64,000 nt of DNA from Ruania alkalisoli (GCF_014960965.1 NZ_CP063169.1:343581-407580), one strand, 5' to 3'; positions 25,429-38,964 are shown, counted from the first letter of the stretch. Program-made: numbers and translations. Notes: generated by a model from the letters alone, not told the origin.

Positions 25429-25549
25429 AGCGACGGCCAGTCTGCCATCAGTGTGAGGGCCGAGGTGAGGTCCTGGCACGACGGAGCCGTCACAGTGGAC
25501 CCGGCCGATCGTCGTCGGGGCGTCGTTGCTGCTCGGGCTGGGACGGCTC

Positions 25550-26560
25550 TCAGACGAACCGGATCGACTGCTGCAATCGTGTGCGCTGGTCGAAGAGCTG
25601 GTCCTCGGTGAGGATCTGCACCCCGGGGAGGCCGACGGTCAGCGTCCCGGCCAGCGCGCTGCGGCGGATGGCGAACCTCGGCACCCGGCGGCCCGTCCCC
25701 AGGGGGAGCAGCAACGTCTCCAGCTGATCGTCCGCAACGACCACGAGGATTGCATCCAGGCGCACTCGCCACCGCTTCGTCACGCGTGCTCGCCGGCTGA
25801 GCGCTTTCACCGGACGGGCCTTCTCCGGCAGTCCGGCGCTCGCGAGATCGCGTCCCTTGCGGCGCACCGGAGCACCCCAGTCCTCGGACTGCACCACGAA
25901 GAGCCCCGTCGGGCCCAGCACGACGTGGTCGAGCTTGGCCGGATCGGTTGCGGGAGCGCTCGCATCCGCGCTCCAGCCGTCGTGGCCAAGCGCTGTGGCG
26001 ACATCGTGCCAGACGGTGAAAGCCGAGCCCAGCTCGGCCAGCCGCTTGGCCGTCGCCTCCTCGGCGAGGGCATCGGCGAGGGCGTGCCGGATCTCCTGGG
26101 GTGCGCGGGCGACCAGATCAGGAGCGTAGGGGTTCTCGACCGTGACGCCTCGTCCGACCCACTCCCGAAGCAACGTCAGATAGCGCTCCCGGGACCATCC
26201 GCCTGGGTGACCGTAGGTCCGGGCCTTCGGGCGCGGGCGAGTGCCACCCGGGGTGCGGCCTGCTGTCCACACTCGAGGGCCGTCGTCGGGGCTGCTTGCG
26301 GACGGGGCCTCGCTTCCACGGGGGCGGGGTCGAGCGCTGGCGGTGGTGCTCGAGCGGGCGTCGTAGCGGCGCCGGGCGGCCGGTGTTCCCACGAGTTCCC
26401 AGGCCAGCTGGACCTCGTGGAAGAGCTCTGCGCTGCCTCCGGTGTCGGGGTGAGTTTCCCGCAGGCGCCGACGGTAGGCGCGGCGCAGGTCCTCGGCAGG
26501 TGCGTTGTGGGGCACCCGGAGGATCTCGTACGCGGTGCCACCGCGGGACTGCTCGCTCAC
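25550..26560 (-). CDS. J-domain protein with C-terminal NERD-like domain
   Basis: 336 residues. Residues ~8-68 form a DnaJ-type J domain with the HPD motif (RLRETHPDTGG) that activates an Hsp70 ATPase. A Ser/Pro/Arg-rich linker follows to about 150. The C-terminal half (LDHVVLGPTGLFVVQSEDWGAPV) looks like a nuclease-related (NERD) domain with the LDHVV Asp in place. No zinc-finger or substrate-binding domains of classical DnaJ are present. Actinobacterial proteins of this type are uncharacterised; the architecture suggests chaperone recruitment to a nucleic-acid-related target. It follows the LacI gene region on the same strand but appears separately transcribed. Confidence 0.75.
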   Translation of the reverse strand: MSEQSRGGTAYEILRVPHNAPAEDLRRAYRRRLRETHPDTGGSAELFHEVQLAWELVGTPAARRRYDARSSTTASARPRPRGSEAPSASSPDDGPRVWTAGRTPGGTRPRPKARTYGHPGGWSRERYLTLLREWVGRGVTVENPYAPDLVARAPQEIRHALADALAEEATAKRLAELGSAFTVWHDVATALGHDGWSADASAPATDPAKLDHVVLGPTGLFVVQSEDWGAPVRRKGRDLASAGLPEKARPVKALSRRARVTKRWRVRLDAILVVVADDQLETLLLPLGTGRRVPRFAIRRSALAGTLTVGLPGVQILTEDQLFDQRTRLQQSIRFV

Positions 26561-26633
26561 GTGTGCAGTACGCCCCTTCGTGCCCGGAAATTGTCGCCCT
26601 CAGGCTACCTGGGGCTGGCCGCGACGCCGTCCG

Positions 26634-27518
26634 TCACCAGGCGTCCAGGTGTCGGTGGTGGGCGCCGGGCGGCGGGGTGTACTCGGTCCGGTCGGACTCG
26701 TCGAGATAGGTGCGCGCGAATGTCAGCGACGCCTCCAGGTCGTCCACGCGCTCGGCCGCTGTACGGGCGCGCCGGGTCTGGATCTCGATCACCACGTCGC
26801 CTTGGAAGTCGCGCCGGGTCAGCTCGCGCAGCAGTTCCCGGCAGGGCTGATCGCCCCGTCCGGGCACGAGGTGCTCGTCCATCATCGACGCCGTGCCGTC
26901 GGCCAGGTGCACGTGCGCCAGCCGGTCTGCGAATACGTCGAGGAGGTCGAGACTGCTCTGCCGGGCCACGGCGGCGTGCGAGACGTCGAGGGTCACCTGG
27001 TCGTAGTCGTGCTCAGTCGGGTCCCAGCCAGGCAGGTAGGCCTTCATCTCGCGGTTCGCGCCCCGCCACGGGTACATATTCTCGACGGCGATCGTCAGGT
27101 CGTCCTCGGCGTTGACCTCGCGTACGTGCTCGGCGAAGCCCCGGGCGTAGCGGTACTGCCAGCGGAACGGCGGATGGACCACCACCGTGGGTGCGCCGAG
27201 GGCCCGCGCAAGTTCGGCGGTGCGGTCGAGCTTCTCGCGCGGGGAGGGCCCCCACACCCGGCGGGAGAGCAGCAAGGTGGGAGCGTGCACGCTCGTGACC
27301 GGCAAGTCGAAGCGGTTGCTGAGCCGCTCCAGGTGCGCGACATCCTGGCTGGTCGGATCGGACCAGACCATCAGCTCCAGCCCGTCGTAGCCGAGCTCGG
27401 CGGCGATCTCGAAGGCGTAGGGCGTCTTGCGCGGGTAGACGCTGACGCTGGACAGGGTCACCGGGATGCGCCGGGGCGACTGAGGTGCGGACGTGGTGTC
27501 CGGGTTCTCGTCGGCCAT
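26634..27518 (-). CDS. Sugar phosphate isomerase/epimerase-like TIM-barrel protein
   Basis: 294 residues from the ATG at 27518. The AP-endonuclease-2/xylose-isomerase-like fold is shown by YDGLELMVWSDP, PVTSVHAPTLL, APTVVVHPPFRW, LTIAVENMYPWRG, VTLDVSHAAV, LAHVHLADGT and VVIEIQTRRA, which supply the usual Glu/His/Asp metal ligands. Members are sugar isomerases, epimerases, dehydratases or endonuclease IV-like proteins, so the exact role is open. It is divergent from the haem-uptake operon and is not obviously part of it. Soluble. Confidence 0.8.
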   Translation of the reverse strand: MADENPDTTSAPQSPRRIPVTLSSVSVYPRKTPYAFEIAAELGYDGLELMVWSDPTSQDVAHLERLSNRFDLPVTSVHAPTLLLSRRVWGPSPREKLDRTAELARALGAPTVVVHPPFRWQYRYARGFAEHVREVNAEDDLTIAVENMYPWRGANREMKAYLPGWDPTEHDYDQVTLDVSHAAVARQSSLDLLDVFADRLAHVHLADGTASMMDEHLVPGRGDQPCRELLRELTRRDFQGDVVIEIQTRRARTAAERVDDLEASLTFARTYLDESDRTEYTPPPGAHHRHLDAW

Positions 27519-27608
27519 GCGCCCAGGGTAGCCCCGGCTCCTGGGAATCGCCTGGGAGGTGGGTGTGCGTCTCGACGGCCGGAGAGTCGTAGTTTCACAA
27601 CGCGTGCT

Positions 27609-27636
27609 TTGCGTATTCCCGGATCGCGTGTATAAG
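27609..27636 (+). promoter_or_regulatory. Promoter of the haem-acquisition operon
   Basis: TTGCGT (-35) and TATAAG (-10) are separated by 16 bases, about 85 bases before the HtaA start codon. Iron-box-like palindromes begin directly after the -10. Confidence 0.6.
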
Positions 27637-27666
27637 GTGAGGCTGTCCTCACTTAGGCAAACCTTA
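27637..27666. promoter_or_regulatory. DtxR/IdeR-like iron box, possibly double
   Basis: TTAGGCAAACCTTA (27653-27666) matches 12 of 14 bases of the DtxR/IdeR core TTAGGCTAACCTAA. Directly before it, GTGAGG-CTGT-CCTCAC (27637-27652) is a perfect inverted repeat that may be a second half-occupied site. They cover the expected transcription start, so an iron-loaded DtxR-type repressor would block the promoter. The factor itself is not in the window. Confidence 0.6.
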
Positions 27667-27719
27667 TTGATCTCACGCGTTCGATCGCGCTGCTGATCCC
27701 CAACATCTCTGGAGACGTG

Positions 27720-29975
27720 ATGCCCCCATCTGCTGTCGCGCGCGGTCGAGGCCTGTTGGCCGCGATGCTCGCGCTCGTCCTGAGCATGCTCGGCCTGACC
27801 GTGGCCACTCCCGCAGCCGCTGCGACCGGAACCGTGACCGATGCCTCCGTCAGCTGGGGCGTGCGTGCGTCCTTCGTGAACTATGTGCTCGGACCGATCG
27901 CCCACGGGTCGATCGAGACGGACGGTGTGAGCGAGTCCGGCGGCATCTTCACGTGGAGCGGTGGAGCAGGTGCCGTGGACACCGAGGAGCAGACTGCCTC
28001 AGCAGCGAGCACCGGCTCGGTGCGATTCACCGGTCACGATGGTCAGCTCGACCTGACCGTGGCGGACCTGCGCGTGGAGGTCGGTCCCGAAGCCGCCTAC
28101 CTGGTGGCCGACTTGACGTCCAAGGCGATCGGAGCGAGCGAGGCCACGGTGATGACCGGGGTGCAGGTGGCCACGATCGATTCTGCGGCCATCACCTTCG
28201 GGGCTGAGGACGTGGCGGCCACCGGTGCGGCCACCACCCTGACGGCCGCGGGTGCCGAGGCGTTCGCGGGCTTCTACGAGGCGGGTGAGTCGATGGACTC
28301 TGCGAGCTTCGTGCTGCCGTACACGGTTGATGAGCCGTCTGAGCCGTCTGAGCCGTCTGAGCCGTCTGAGCCGTCTGAGCCCACGGAGCCGACCGACCCG
28401 AGTGAGCCGACGGAGCCGACGGAGCCGACGGACCCGACGGACCCGACGGACCCGACGGACCCGACGGACCCGAGTGAGCCGTCTGAGCCCACAGACCCGA
28501 CCGACCCGAGTGAGCCCACGGACCCGACCGGTCCCACAGATCCCACCGATGACGATGAGAACCTCAGCCTCACTGTCACCGACAGCACCCTGACCTGGGG
28601 CATCAAGGACTCCTTCGTCTCTTACATCCAGGGACCGATCGCGCACGGCTCGATCGAGACCTCCGATGGCGTGACCTTCAACGGATCCGTCTTCTCCTGG
28701 ACCGACGGCACCGGAACCGCTGACGACGAGTCCCAGACCGGTCTCGTCGCCTACCCCGGTGAGATCCGGTTCACCGGGCACGGCGGTCTGCTCGACCTCA
28801 CCATCTCCGATGTGCGACTGCGCCTCGACGGCCCGGAAGCGGGCACCATCGTCGCCACGCTGGTGTCGAAGGCGCTCAGCTCCGGCGAGTACGAGACCTA
28901 CATCGGTGTGGACCTGGCCACCCTCTCGTTCGAGTCCGGCGCGATCGCCCTCGATGTGCCGGCACGGGTCTCGGGCAGTGGCGGCACCGCCAAGTCCCCG
29001 TTCGTGGCGCCGGTGGTCCGGGCTCCCGCGGCTGCGACCGGCACCCTCGCCGTGAACGATGCGGTCGCCGAGCTGACCGCGGACGGTGCGCAGGCCTTCG
29101 CGGGCTTCTACGAGCCCGGCACGGCCCTGGATCCGGTGAGTGCCTCCGGGCAGCTCAGTGCCGAGTCCGAGCAGACCGAGGTTCCTGACCCGGTCGACCC
29201 GGGGACGCCGTCAACGGATGGCTCCTCCGGTGACCAGACCGCAGACTCCGACGGGGACGGCTCGAACGAGGAGAACGGCACCGGCGACGAGAGCCCAGGC
29301 GGCAGCACCGACGTCGAGGAACAAGTGTGCGTGGCCAACGCGGTCTCCGGTGCGAGCCTCACCTGGGGCCTGAAGTCGAGTTTCCGCAGCTACATCTCCG
29401 GCGGCATCGCCAACGGAGGCTGGGACCTGGCCGGTCCGATCTCCGACGTCTCCGGCGGATGGCGATGGACCGGCGGCTCCGGCAGCATCAACACCAGCAC
29501 GCTCACCGGCACGGTCTCCTTCGGCGGCTCGCTGCACTTCACCGGTCACGACGGCGTTCTCGACCTGACCCTGAGCAACCTGGTGCTGCGGATGACCGGA
29601 CCCACCAGCGCCACGCTCTACGCCGACGTCACCTCCAGCGACATGGAGGGCAACCCCGGCTCCTACCCCGGTGTCGCGTTCGCATCCGTCGCCTTCCCCG
29701 CCACTTCGGCCTCGGGCGGCAGTGTGAACGTCACCGCAGCGACGACGACGCTCACCTCGGCCGGTGCCGAGGGCTTCGCCGGGTTCTATGAGGCGGGGAC
29801 GGCGCTGGATGCGCTCGCCTTCGAGCTCCCGGTCGGCGGTGAGGTGGAGTGCTCGGCCGCGACCGGCACGCTCGCCGAGACCGGTGCCGAGCCCAGCGGG
29901 CTGCTGGCGGTGGCGGGCGTCATGGTGCTGCTCGGTGCGGTCGTGCTGGTGCGCCGCCGCGCGATGCACAGCTGA
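27720..29975 (+). CDS. Cell-wall HtaA-domain haem-binding protein (three domains, LAETG anchor)
   Basis: 751 residues from the ATG at 27720 (GGAGA upstream). A signal peptide ends near AAAATG. Three HtaA-type domains begin WGVRASFVNYVLGPIAHGS, WGIKDSFVSYIQGPIAHGS and WGLKSSFRSYISGGIANG (around residues 40, 294 and 545); each keeps the SFxxY tyrosine expected to bind haem. The first two are joined by a long (E/D)P(S/T) triplet repeat. The C-terminus has LAETG, a hydrophobic span and VRRRAMHS: a sortase signal of the LAXTG type used by class E sortases. It would capture haem at the cell wall and pass it to the HmuT lipoprotein encoded next. Confidence 0.88.
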   Translation: MPPSAVARGRGLLAAMLALVLSMLGLTVATPAAAATGTVTDASVSWGVRASFVNYVLGPIAHGSIETDGVSESGGIFTWSGGAGAVDTEEQTASAASTGSVRFTGHDGQLDLTVADLRVEVGPEAAYLVADLTSKAIGASEATVMTGVQVATIDSAAITFGAEDVAATGAATTLTAAGAEAFAGFYEAGESMDSASFVLPYTVDEPSEPSEPSEPSEPSEPTEPTDPSEPTEPTEPTDPTDPTDPTDPTDPSEPSEPTDPTDPSEPTDPTGPTDPTDDDENLSLTVTDSTLTWGIKDSFVSYIQGPIAHGSIETSDGVTFNGSVFSWTDGTGTADDESQTGLVAYPGEIRFTGHGGLLDLTISDVRLRLDGPEAGTIVATLVSKALSSGEYETYIGVDLATLSFESGAIALDVPARVSGSGGTAKSPFVAPVVRAPAAATGTLAVNDAVAELTADGAQAFAGFYEPGTALDPVSASGQLSAESEQTEVPDPVDPGTPSTDGSSGDQTADSDGDGSNEENGTGDESPGGSTDVEEQVCVANAVSGASLTWGLKSSFRSYISGGIANGGWDLAGPISDVSGGWRWTGGSGSINTSTLTGTVSFGGSLHFTGHDGVLDLTLSNLVLRMTGPTSATLYADVTSSDMEGNPGSYPGVAFASVAFPATSASGGSVNVTAATTTLTSAGAEGFAGFYEAGTALDALAFELPVGGEVECSAATGTLAETGAEPSGLLAVAGVMVLLGAVVLVRRRAMHS
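28330..28551 (+). repeat. Tandem EPS/EPT/DPT triplet repeat coding for a linker
   Basis: Nine-base units such as GAGCCGTCT and GACCCGACG repeat about two dozen times and encode a Pro/acidic/Ser-Thr linker between HtaA domains 1 and 2. Such an extended spacer probably helps span the cell wall. The near-identical units make length variation by slippage likely. Confidence 0.85.
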
Positions 29976-29977
29976 CG

Positions 29978-31108
29978 ATGCGCATCCCACGTAGCCTGCG
30001 ATGCCTGATCGCCGCCGTCCTGGCGCTGGTCACCCTCACCGGGTGCACCGGCGCCGGGACGGCGGCCGGCCCAGCCGGGTCCTCGCCCTCGGTCTCGCCT
30101 GCGTCACCGTCCTCTACCTCGTCACAGTCACCCTCGTCGCCGTCGGAGGATCCCGACGGCGCAGCCTCACCTGGACCGGACCCGCGCACCCTCGTAGGCC
30201 CCTCCTCCGCGGCCGCCCTGCCCGAGGTGGAGCCGGTCGCCGAGGGCGCCTCCCCGCAGCTTCCGGTCACCACAACCGGAGTGGACGGCGTGGATGCCAC
30301 GTTCACCGACATCTCACGGCTTCTGGCGCTCGACCTCTATGGCACTCTCACCGAGACCGTCATCGGGCTCGGCCTCGGTGACAGGCTCGCCGGCAGGTCG
30401 ACCTCCAGCACCGAGGCCTCGATCGCGGACCTGCCGGTCGTCACGCAGAACGGTCATGAACTGAGCGTCGAGGCCATCCTCGGGCTCGACCCGACGGCGG
30501 TGATCATGGACACCACGATGGGACCGCCGGAGGTGCCCGAGCAGTTGCGCGCAGCCGGGATACCCGTGCTCGTCGTTACCTCCGAGCGTGGGGTGGACCT
30601 GATCGCCGACCAGATCACCACGGTGGCGCAGGCGCTCGGAGTTCCGGAGGCCGGGAGCGCGCTCGTCGATCGGTTCGACGCTGATCTCACCGAGGCCCAG
30701 GTGTACGTGGAGCAGGTGGCCGGCGACTGGGATCCGCTGCGGATGGTCTTCCTCTATGTGCGCGGGACCGGAAGCGTGTTCTTCGTGATGGGTGAGGGGT
30801 CCGGCGGTGACGACCTGATCGAGCACATCGGCGGGATCGACGCCGCCACCGACGGCGGGGTCAGCGACATCGCACCCGCCACGGCCGAGGCTGTGATCGC
30901 GCTCCAGCCGGAGGTGATCCTTACGATGACCGGTGGTCTGGAGTCCACCGGGGGTGTGCCGGGTCTGATCGAGCGGCCCGGCATCGCGCAGACGCCGGCG
31001 GGGGCCAGCGAGCGGGTCGTCGACGTGGCCGACGGTGATGTGCTCTCGTTCGGTCCCTCGTTCCCGGCGGTCCTGGTCGCCCTGGCCGACGCGGTCTACC
31101 AGCCGTGA
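29978..31108 (+). CDS. hmuT: Haemin ABC transporter substrate-binding lipoprotein
   Basis: 376 residues from the ATG at 29978, three bases after the HtaA stop. The signal peptide ends with lipobox LVTLTGC, followed by a ~75-residue Ser/Pro/Gly-rich tether. The binding domain has ITRLLALDLYGTLTETVIGLGLGD-like sequence, the VSRL-region equivalent of HmuT/FecB-type proteins, and helical-hinge features. It would accept haem from the HtaA protein and dock on the HmuU permease. Its stop overlaps the permease GTG start. Confidence 0.87.
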   Translation: MRIPRSLRCLIAAVLALVTLTGCTGAGTAAGPAGSSPSVSPASPSSTSSQSPSSPSEDPDGAASPGPDPRTLVGPSSAAALPEVEPVAEGASPQLPVTTTGVDGVDATFTDISRLLALDLYGTLTETVIGLGLGDRLAGRSTSSTEASIADLPVVTQNGHELSVEAILGLDPTAVIMDTTMGPPEVPEQLRAAGIPVLVVTSERGVDLIADQITTVAQALGVPEAGSALVDRFDADLTEAQVYVEQVAGDWDPLRMVFLYVRGTGSVFFVMGEGSGGDDLIEHIGGIDAATDGGVSDIAPATAEAVIALQPEVILTMTGGLESTGGVPGLIERPGIAQTPAGASERVVDVADGDVLSFGPSFPAVLVALADAVYQP

Positions 31109-32190
31109 CCGTGGCGACCAGGCCGCTCGGTCGGCACGGTGGGGTCGGCGTGAAGGCGAGCTCCGCCGTCGTGGGCCGGCGCACATCCCGGGCGACGGTG
31201 ACCGCGGTGGTGCTGGTGGCGACGATCATCGCCCTGTCGATCGTGTCGCTGCACCTGGGGCAGTACCGGATCTCGCTGCCTGAGGTGGCCGACAGCCTGT
31301 TCGACCGGGTCGGGTTGGGTGACGGGGCGTCGTCCATGGCGGACGGCGTGCTCTGGGACGTGCGCCTGCCCCGGATCCTCGCCGGGCTGCTGGTAGGGGC
31401 CGGCCTCGGGGCGGCCGGGGCGATCACGCAGGGCCTGTTCGGCAATCCACTGGCCGAGCCGAGCGTCGTGGGTATCACCTCCGGCGCCGGGGTCGGCGCC
31501 GCTGCGGCGACGGTCCTCGGAACGGCTGCGACCATGACATTCGTGGTCCCGGTCGCCGCATTCGCCGCCGGTATCGCGACCACGATGCTCGTCTGGGTGC
31601 TCGCCGGATCGGTCCGCGGCGGCGGAACTGTGGCGCTGGTCCTGGTCGGGATCGCGGTCAACGCCGTGGCGGGAGCGGCGTCGTCGTTGCTGATCTTCCT
31701 CGCTGACAGCACCAGCCGGGAGGCGGTCGTCTTCTGGCAGTTGGGTAGCCTCAACGGCGCGATGTGGTCTGATGTCCGGGTCGCCGGTCTCCTCGTCGGT
31801 GCCGGTCTGGTCTGGGCGCTCTTCCTCGCCCCCGGCCTGGACTCGCTCGCGCTCGGTGAACGCGCCGCCGCGCACACGGGCCTGGATCTTCGCAGGTTCC
31901 GGATTCAGGCGGTCCTCGTGGCCGCCCTGCTGACCGCGGCGGCCGTGGCGGTGGCGGGCATCATCGGCTTCGTCGGTCTGATCGTGCCGCACCTGCTGCG
32001 CTTGGTCGTCGGACCTCGCCAGCGTTCCATTCTCCCGCTCTCCGCGCTCGGTGGAGCCGCCCTCATCGCCGGCAGCGACCTCGTGGCGCGCACCACTGTG
32101 CCCTTCGTGGACCTGCCCATCGGTGCGCTCACCGCCGTCGTCGGTGGCCCCGTCTTCTTCTTCCTGCTACGCACGCGGATCTCGGCATGA
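31105..32190 (+). CDS. hmuU: Haemin/iron ABC transporter permease (FecCD family)
   Basis: 361 residues starting at GTG within the GTGA overlap with hmuT. It has about ten hydrophobic segments and FecCD signatures: DVRLPRILAGLLVGAGLGAAG, GNPLAEPSVVGITSGAGVG, the LGERAAAHTGL loop and GFVGLIVPHLLRL, which form the coupling region to the ATPase. It forms a homodimeric channel for haem with HmuT and HmuV. Confidence 0.92.
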   Translation: MTVATRPLGRHGGVGVKASSAVVGRRTSRATVTAVVLVATIIALSIVSLHLGQYRISLPEVADSLFDRVGLGDGASSMADGVLWDVRLPRILAGLLVGAGLGAAGAITQGLFGNPLAEPSVVGITSGAGVGAAAATVLGTAATMTFVVPVAAFAAGIATTMLVWVLAGSVRGGGTVALVLVGIAVNAVAGAASSLLIFLADSTSREAVVFWQLGSLNGAMWSDVRVAGLLVGAGLVWALFLAPGLDSLALGERAAAHTGLDLRRFRIQAVLVAALLTAAAVAVAGIIGFVGLIVPHLLRLVVGPRQRSILPLSALGGAALIAGSDLVARTTVPFVDLPIGALTAVVGGPVFFFLLRTRISA

Positions 32191-33038
32191 GCAGGATCGA
32201 GCTCGACGGCGGCCCCGCCCTGGATGTGCCCGTCACCGGGGGTGGAGGTACAGCGGCGCGCACCGGCCCAGCGGTTCGGGTCGAGAACCTCAGCGTCGAC
32301 CGGGGCTCGCGGCGGGTGCTGGACGGCGTCAGCCTGGCGGCCGTGCCAGGTACGGTGACCGCCGTCATCGGACCGAACGGCAGCGGGAAATCCACCCTGA
32401 TCGGTGCGATCGCCGGTGACGTTCCGCTCGCCGACGGCCGGGTGTGGGTGGCCGGCCGGAACGTGCACAGCATGCGCCCGGCCGAAGCGGCGCAACGACG
32501 GTCGGTCTACACCCAAGAGACAGCCGTCTCCTTCGACTACTTCGGTGCCGAGATCGTCGCGCTCGGGCGGCGGCCCTGGCGCTCGCAGGAGACTGCGGCC
32601 GAGCGCGAGGCGATCGTCGCCGCAGCGCTGGACGAGACCGAGATGGCGCAGGCATCGCGCCGTCGGGTGCTCACCCTCTCCGGTGGTGAGCGGGCACGGG
32701 TGCAGCTCGCTCGGGTGCTGGCCCAGGATGCGGCGGTGGTGCTGCTGGACGAGCCCACCGCAGCGCTCGACCTGCGCCACCAGGCACTCGTGCACCGGTT
32801 GTGCCGCGACGTTGCGGCTGCCGGCGGCACGGTCCTGGTGGTGCTGCACGACGTCGATGCGGCGCTCGCGGTGGCAGACCAGGTGCTGTTGCTCGATGAA
32901 GGTCGGGCAGTGGTGCAGGGGTCACCGGCTCAGGTCAGGGCCGAGCATCTCGAGCACGTCTACGGCTATCCCGTCGACATCGTGACCCATCCGGTCGACG
33001 GGCGCCGTCTGGTGCTCCCGCGGCGGGTTCGGCACTGA
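32187..33038 (+). CDS. hmuV: Haemin ABC transporter ATP-binding protein
   Basis: 283 residues, ATG overlapping the hmuU stop by four bases. Walker A GPNGSGKST (62-70), signature LSGGERARVQLARVL, Walker B VVLLDEPTAALD with Asp188/Glu189, and a switch His in VVLHDVDAALAVAD are all intact. The N-terminal ~30 residues are an extra low-complexity stretch. Last gene of the haem operon; the next gene is convergent, 22 bases away. Confidence 0.92.
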   Translation: MSRIELDGGPALDVPVTGGGGTAARTGPAVRVENLSVDRGSRRVLDGVSLAAVPGTVTAVIGPNGSGKSTLIGAIAGDVPLADGRVWVAGRNVHSMRPAEAAQRRSVYTQETAVSFDYFGAEIVALGRRPWRSQETAAEREAIVAAALDETEMAQASRRRVLTLSGGERARVQLARVLAQDAAVVLLDEPTAALDLRHQALVHRLCRDVAAAGGTVLVVLHDVDAALAVADQVLLLDEGRAVVQGSPAQVRAEHLEHVYGYPVDIVTHPVDGRRLVLPRRVRH

Positions 33039-33059
33039 GCCGGGAGTGCCTCGACATGC

Positions 33060-37571
<4,512 letters not shown>

Positions 37572-37577
37572 CTGCGC

Positions 37578-37607
37578 TTGACATCAACTGTGTGCTGTAT
37601 ACAGAAT
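37578..37607 (+). promoter_or_regulatory. Promoter of the sugar ABC transporter operon
   Basis: A consensus TTGACA (37578-37583) is followed after 18 bases by CAGAAT (37602-37607), which matches four of six -10 bases. The GntR-type palindrome lies in the spacer and over the -10, an ideal position for repression. Confidence 0.6.
37595..37604. promoter_or_regulatory. GntR-type operator (CTGTATACAG) before the transporter operon
   Basis: Identical 10-base palindrome to the one at 33995-34004. It overlaps the predicted promoter of the solute-binding-protein gene. Confidence 0.7.
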
Positions 37608-37641
37608 ACAAGCACTGAAACCCAGACCAAAGGTGGTTCCC

Positions 37642-38964
37642 ATGTCTCAGTCCGTGACGCGCTCCCGCACGCGCATCCGAACCCACGGCGCCGTGGCCGT
37701 GCTCGCCGCCGGCACCTTGCTCCTCAGCGCGTGCAGCGGCAGCGGAAACAGTGGTGGCGGCTCCAGTGACGGCAGTTCCACCGTCACCTGGTCCACCTGG
37801 GGCAGCCCGGAGGAGCTCGAGCGCTTCGAAGGCTTCAACGAGCAGTTCATGGCCGACCACGAGGACATCACCGTGGAATTGCAGCCGACCGCCGGCTACA
37901 GCGACTACCACTCCAAGTTGCTCGCCCAGCTCACCTCGGGCACGGCGCCTGACGTGTTCTACGTGGGCGATGACCGGATCGGTGAATTCGTCGACGCCGG
38001 TGTGCTGCTGCCGCTGAGCGACCTGATGGACTCCGATGCCAGTCAGACCCCGGTGGACGCATTCAACCCGGGCGTGCTCGGCGCCGGGCAGACCGAGGAT
38101 GGCGAGATCTACGCCGTGCCGAACGACGTGAACCCGGACGCCCTCTGGTACGACAAGGAGGCGCTCGCCGCCGCCGGGATCACCGAGGACCCGGCCGAGC
38201 TGGCCGCCAACGATGAGTGGACCACCGAGACGTTCCTGGAGATGAACGACAAGCTCGCCGAGGCGGGCCTGATCGGCTCTATGTACTGGAATTACTACGG
38301 CACCCACTGGAGCTGGGTCTCCTCCCAGGGGGGCACCGCCTACGACGAGAGCGGCACCTTTGTCGGCAACACGGACGCCACCACGGTGGACGCGGTGCAG
38401 ACTTTCGCCGACTACATGCAGGACGGCACCTTCGTGGTGGCCGACACCATGCCGGAGGGCGCCGGAGCGGACTCGGAGTTCGTGACCCACGGCGCCGGCT
38501 TCTTCGCCCAGGGTCGCTACACGATCGGCACGCTGGAGGAAGCCGGGGTGGCCGAGTCCTACGACATCGTGCGCTGGCCGACCCCCGACGGCACCGCCGC
38601 CCCGACCACCGTGGCCGCCTCCTACCTGGTGATCAACGCCGACACCCCCGACCCCGACGCCGCCTTCGCGTTCTGGACCGCCTACCTCTCCCAGGAGGGG
38701 CAGGAGTTCCGGCTCTCCGAGGGTGGGAACGCCGTCCCCTCGATCGAGGGCGCGGACGACGTGGTGCTCGCCGACGGGTACCCCGAGCACGCACAGACGT
38801 TCCTCGACATGCGCGACATGGGCTTTGCGAACTATGCCGCTGAGTCCACCGTGCCGGGCCTGAGCACTGACATCAACGAGGCCATGCTGAACCTGTACCA
38901 GGGTGCCGGCGGCACCGCGCAGGAGACGCTCGACCAGATCGCCGCTCTCGCCGCGGACGGCTGA
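37642..38964 (+). CDS. Sugar ABC transporter substrate-binding lipoprotein
   Basis: 440 residues from the ATG at 37642 (AAAGGTGG upstream). The signal sequence AVLAAGTLLLSAC gives a lipobox, followed by a Gly/Ser tether. The mature protein (VTWSTWGSPEELERFEGFNEQF, LLAQLTSGTAPDVFYVGDDRI, YAVPNDVNPDALWYDKEAL, ARQGRYTIG-like FAQGRYTIGTLEEAG) is a family 1 extracellular sugar-binding protein. It works with the two permeases encoded next. The shared ATPase (MsiK-type) is not in the window, as is usual in actinobacteria. Promoter controlled by the TGTATACA operator. Confidence 0.92.
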   Translation: MSQSVTRSRTRIRTHGAVAVLAAGTLLLSACSGSGNSGGGSSDGSSTVTWSTWGSPEELERFEGFNEQFMADHEDITVELQPTAGYSDYHSKLLAQLTSGTAPDVFYVGDDRIGEFVDAGVLLPLSDLMDSDASQTPVDAFNPGVLGAGQTEDGEIYAVPNDVNPDALWYDKEALAAAGITEDPAELAANDEWTTETFLEMNDKLAEAGLIGSMYWNYYGTHWSWVSSQGGTAYDESGTFVGNTDATTVDAVQTFADYMQDGTFVVADTMPEGAGADSEFVTHGAGFFAQGRYTIGTLEEAGVAESYDIVRWPTPDGTAAPTTVAASYLVINADTPDPDAAFAFWTAYLSQEGQEFRLSEGGNAVPSIEGADDVVLADGYPEHAQTFLDMRDMGFANYAAESTVPGLSTDINEAMLNLYQGAGGTAQETLDQIAALAADG

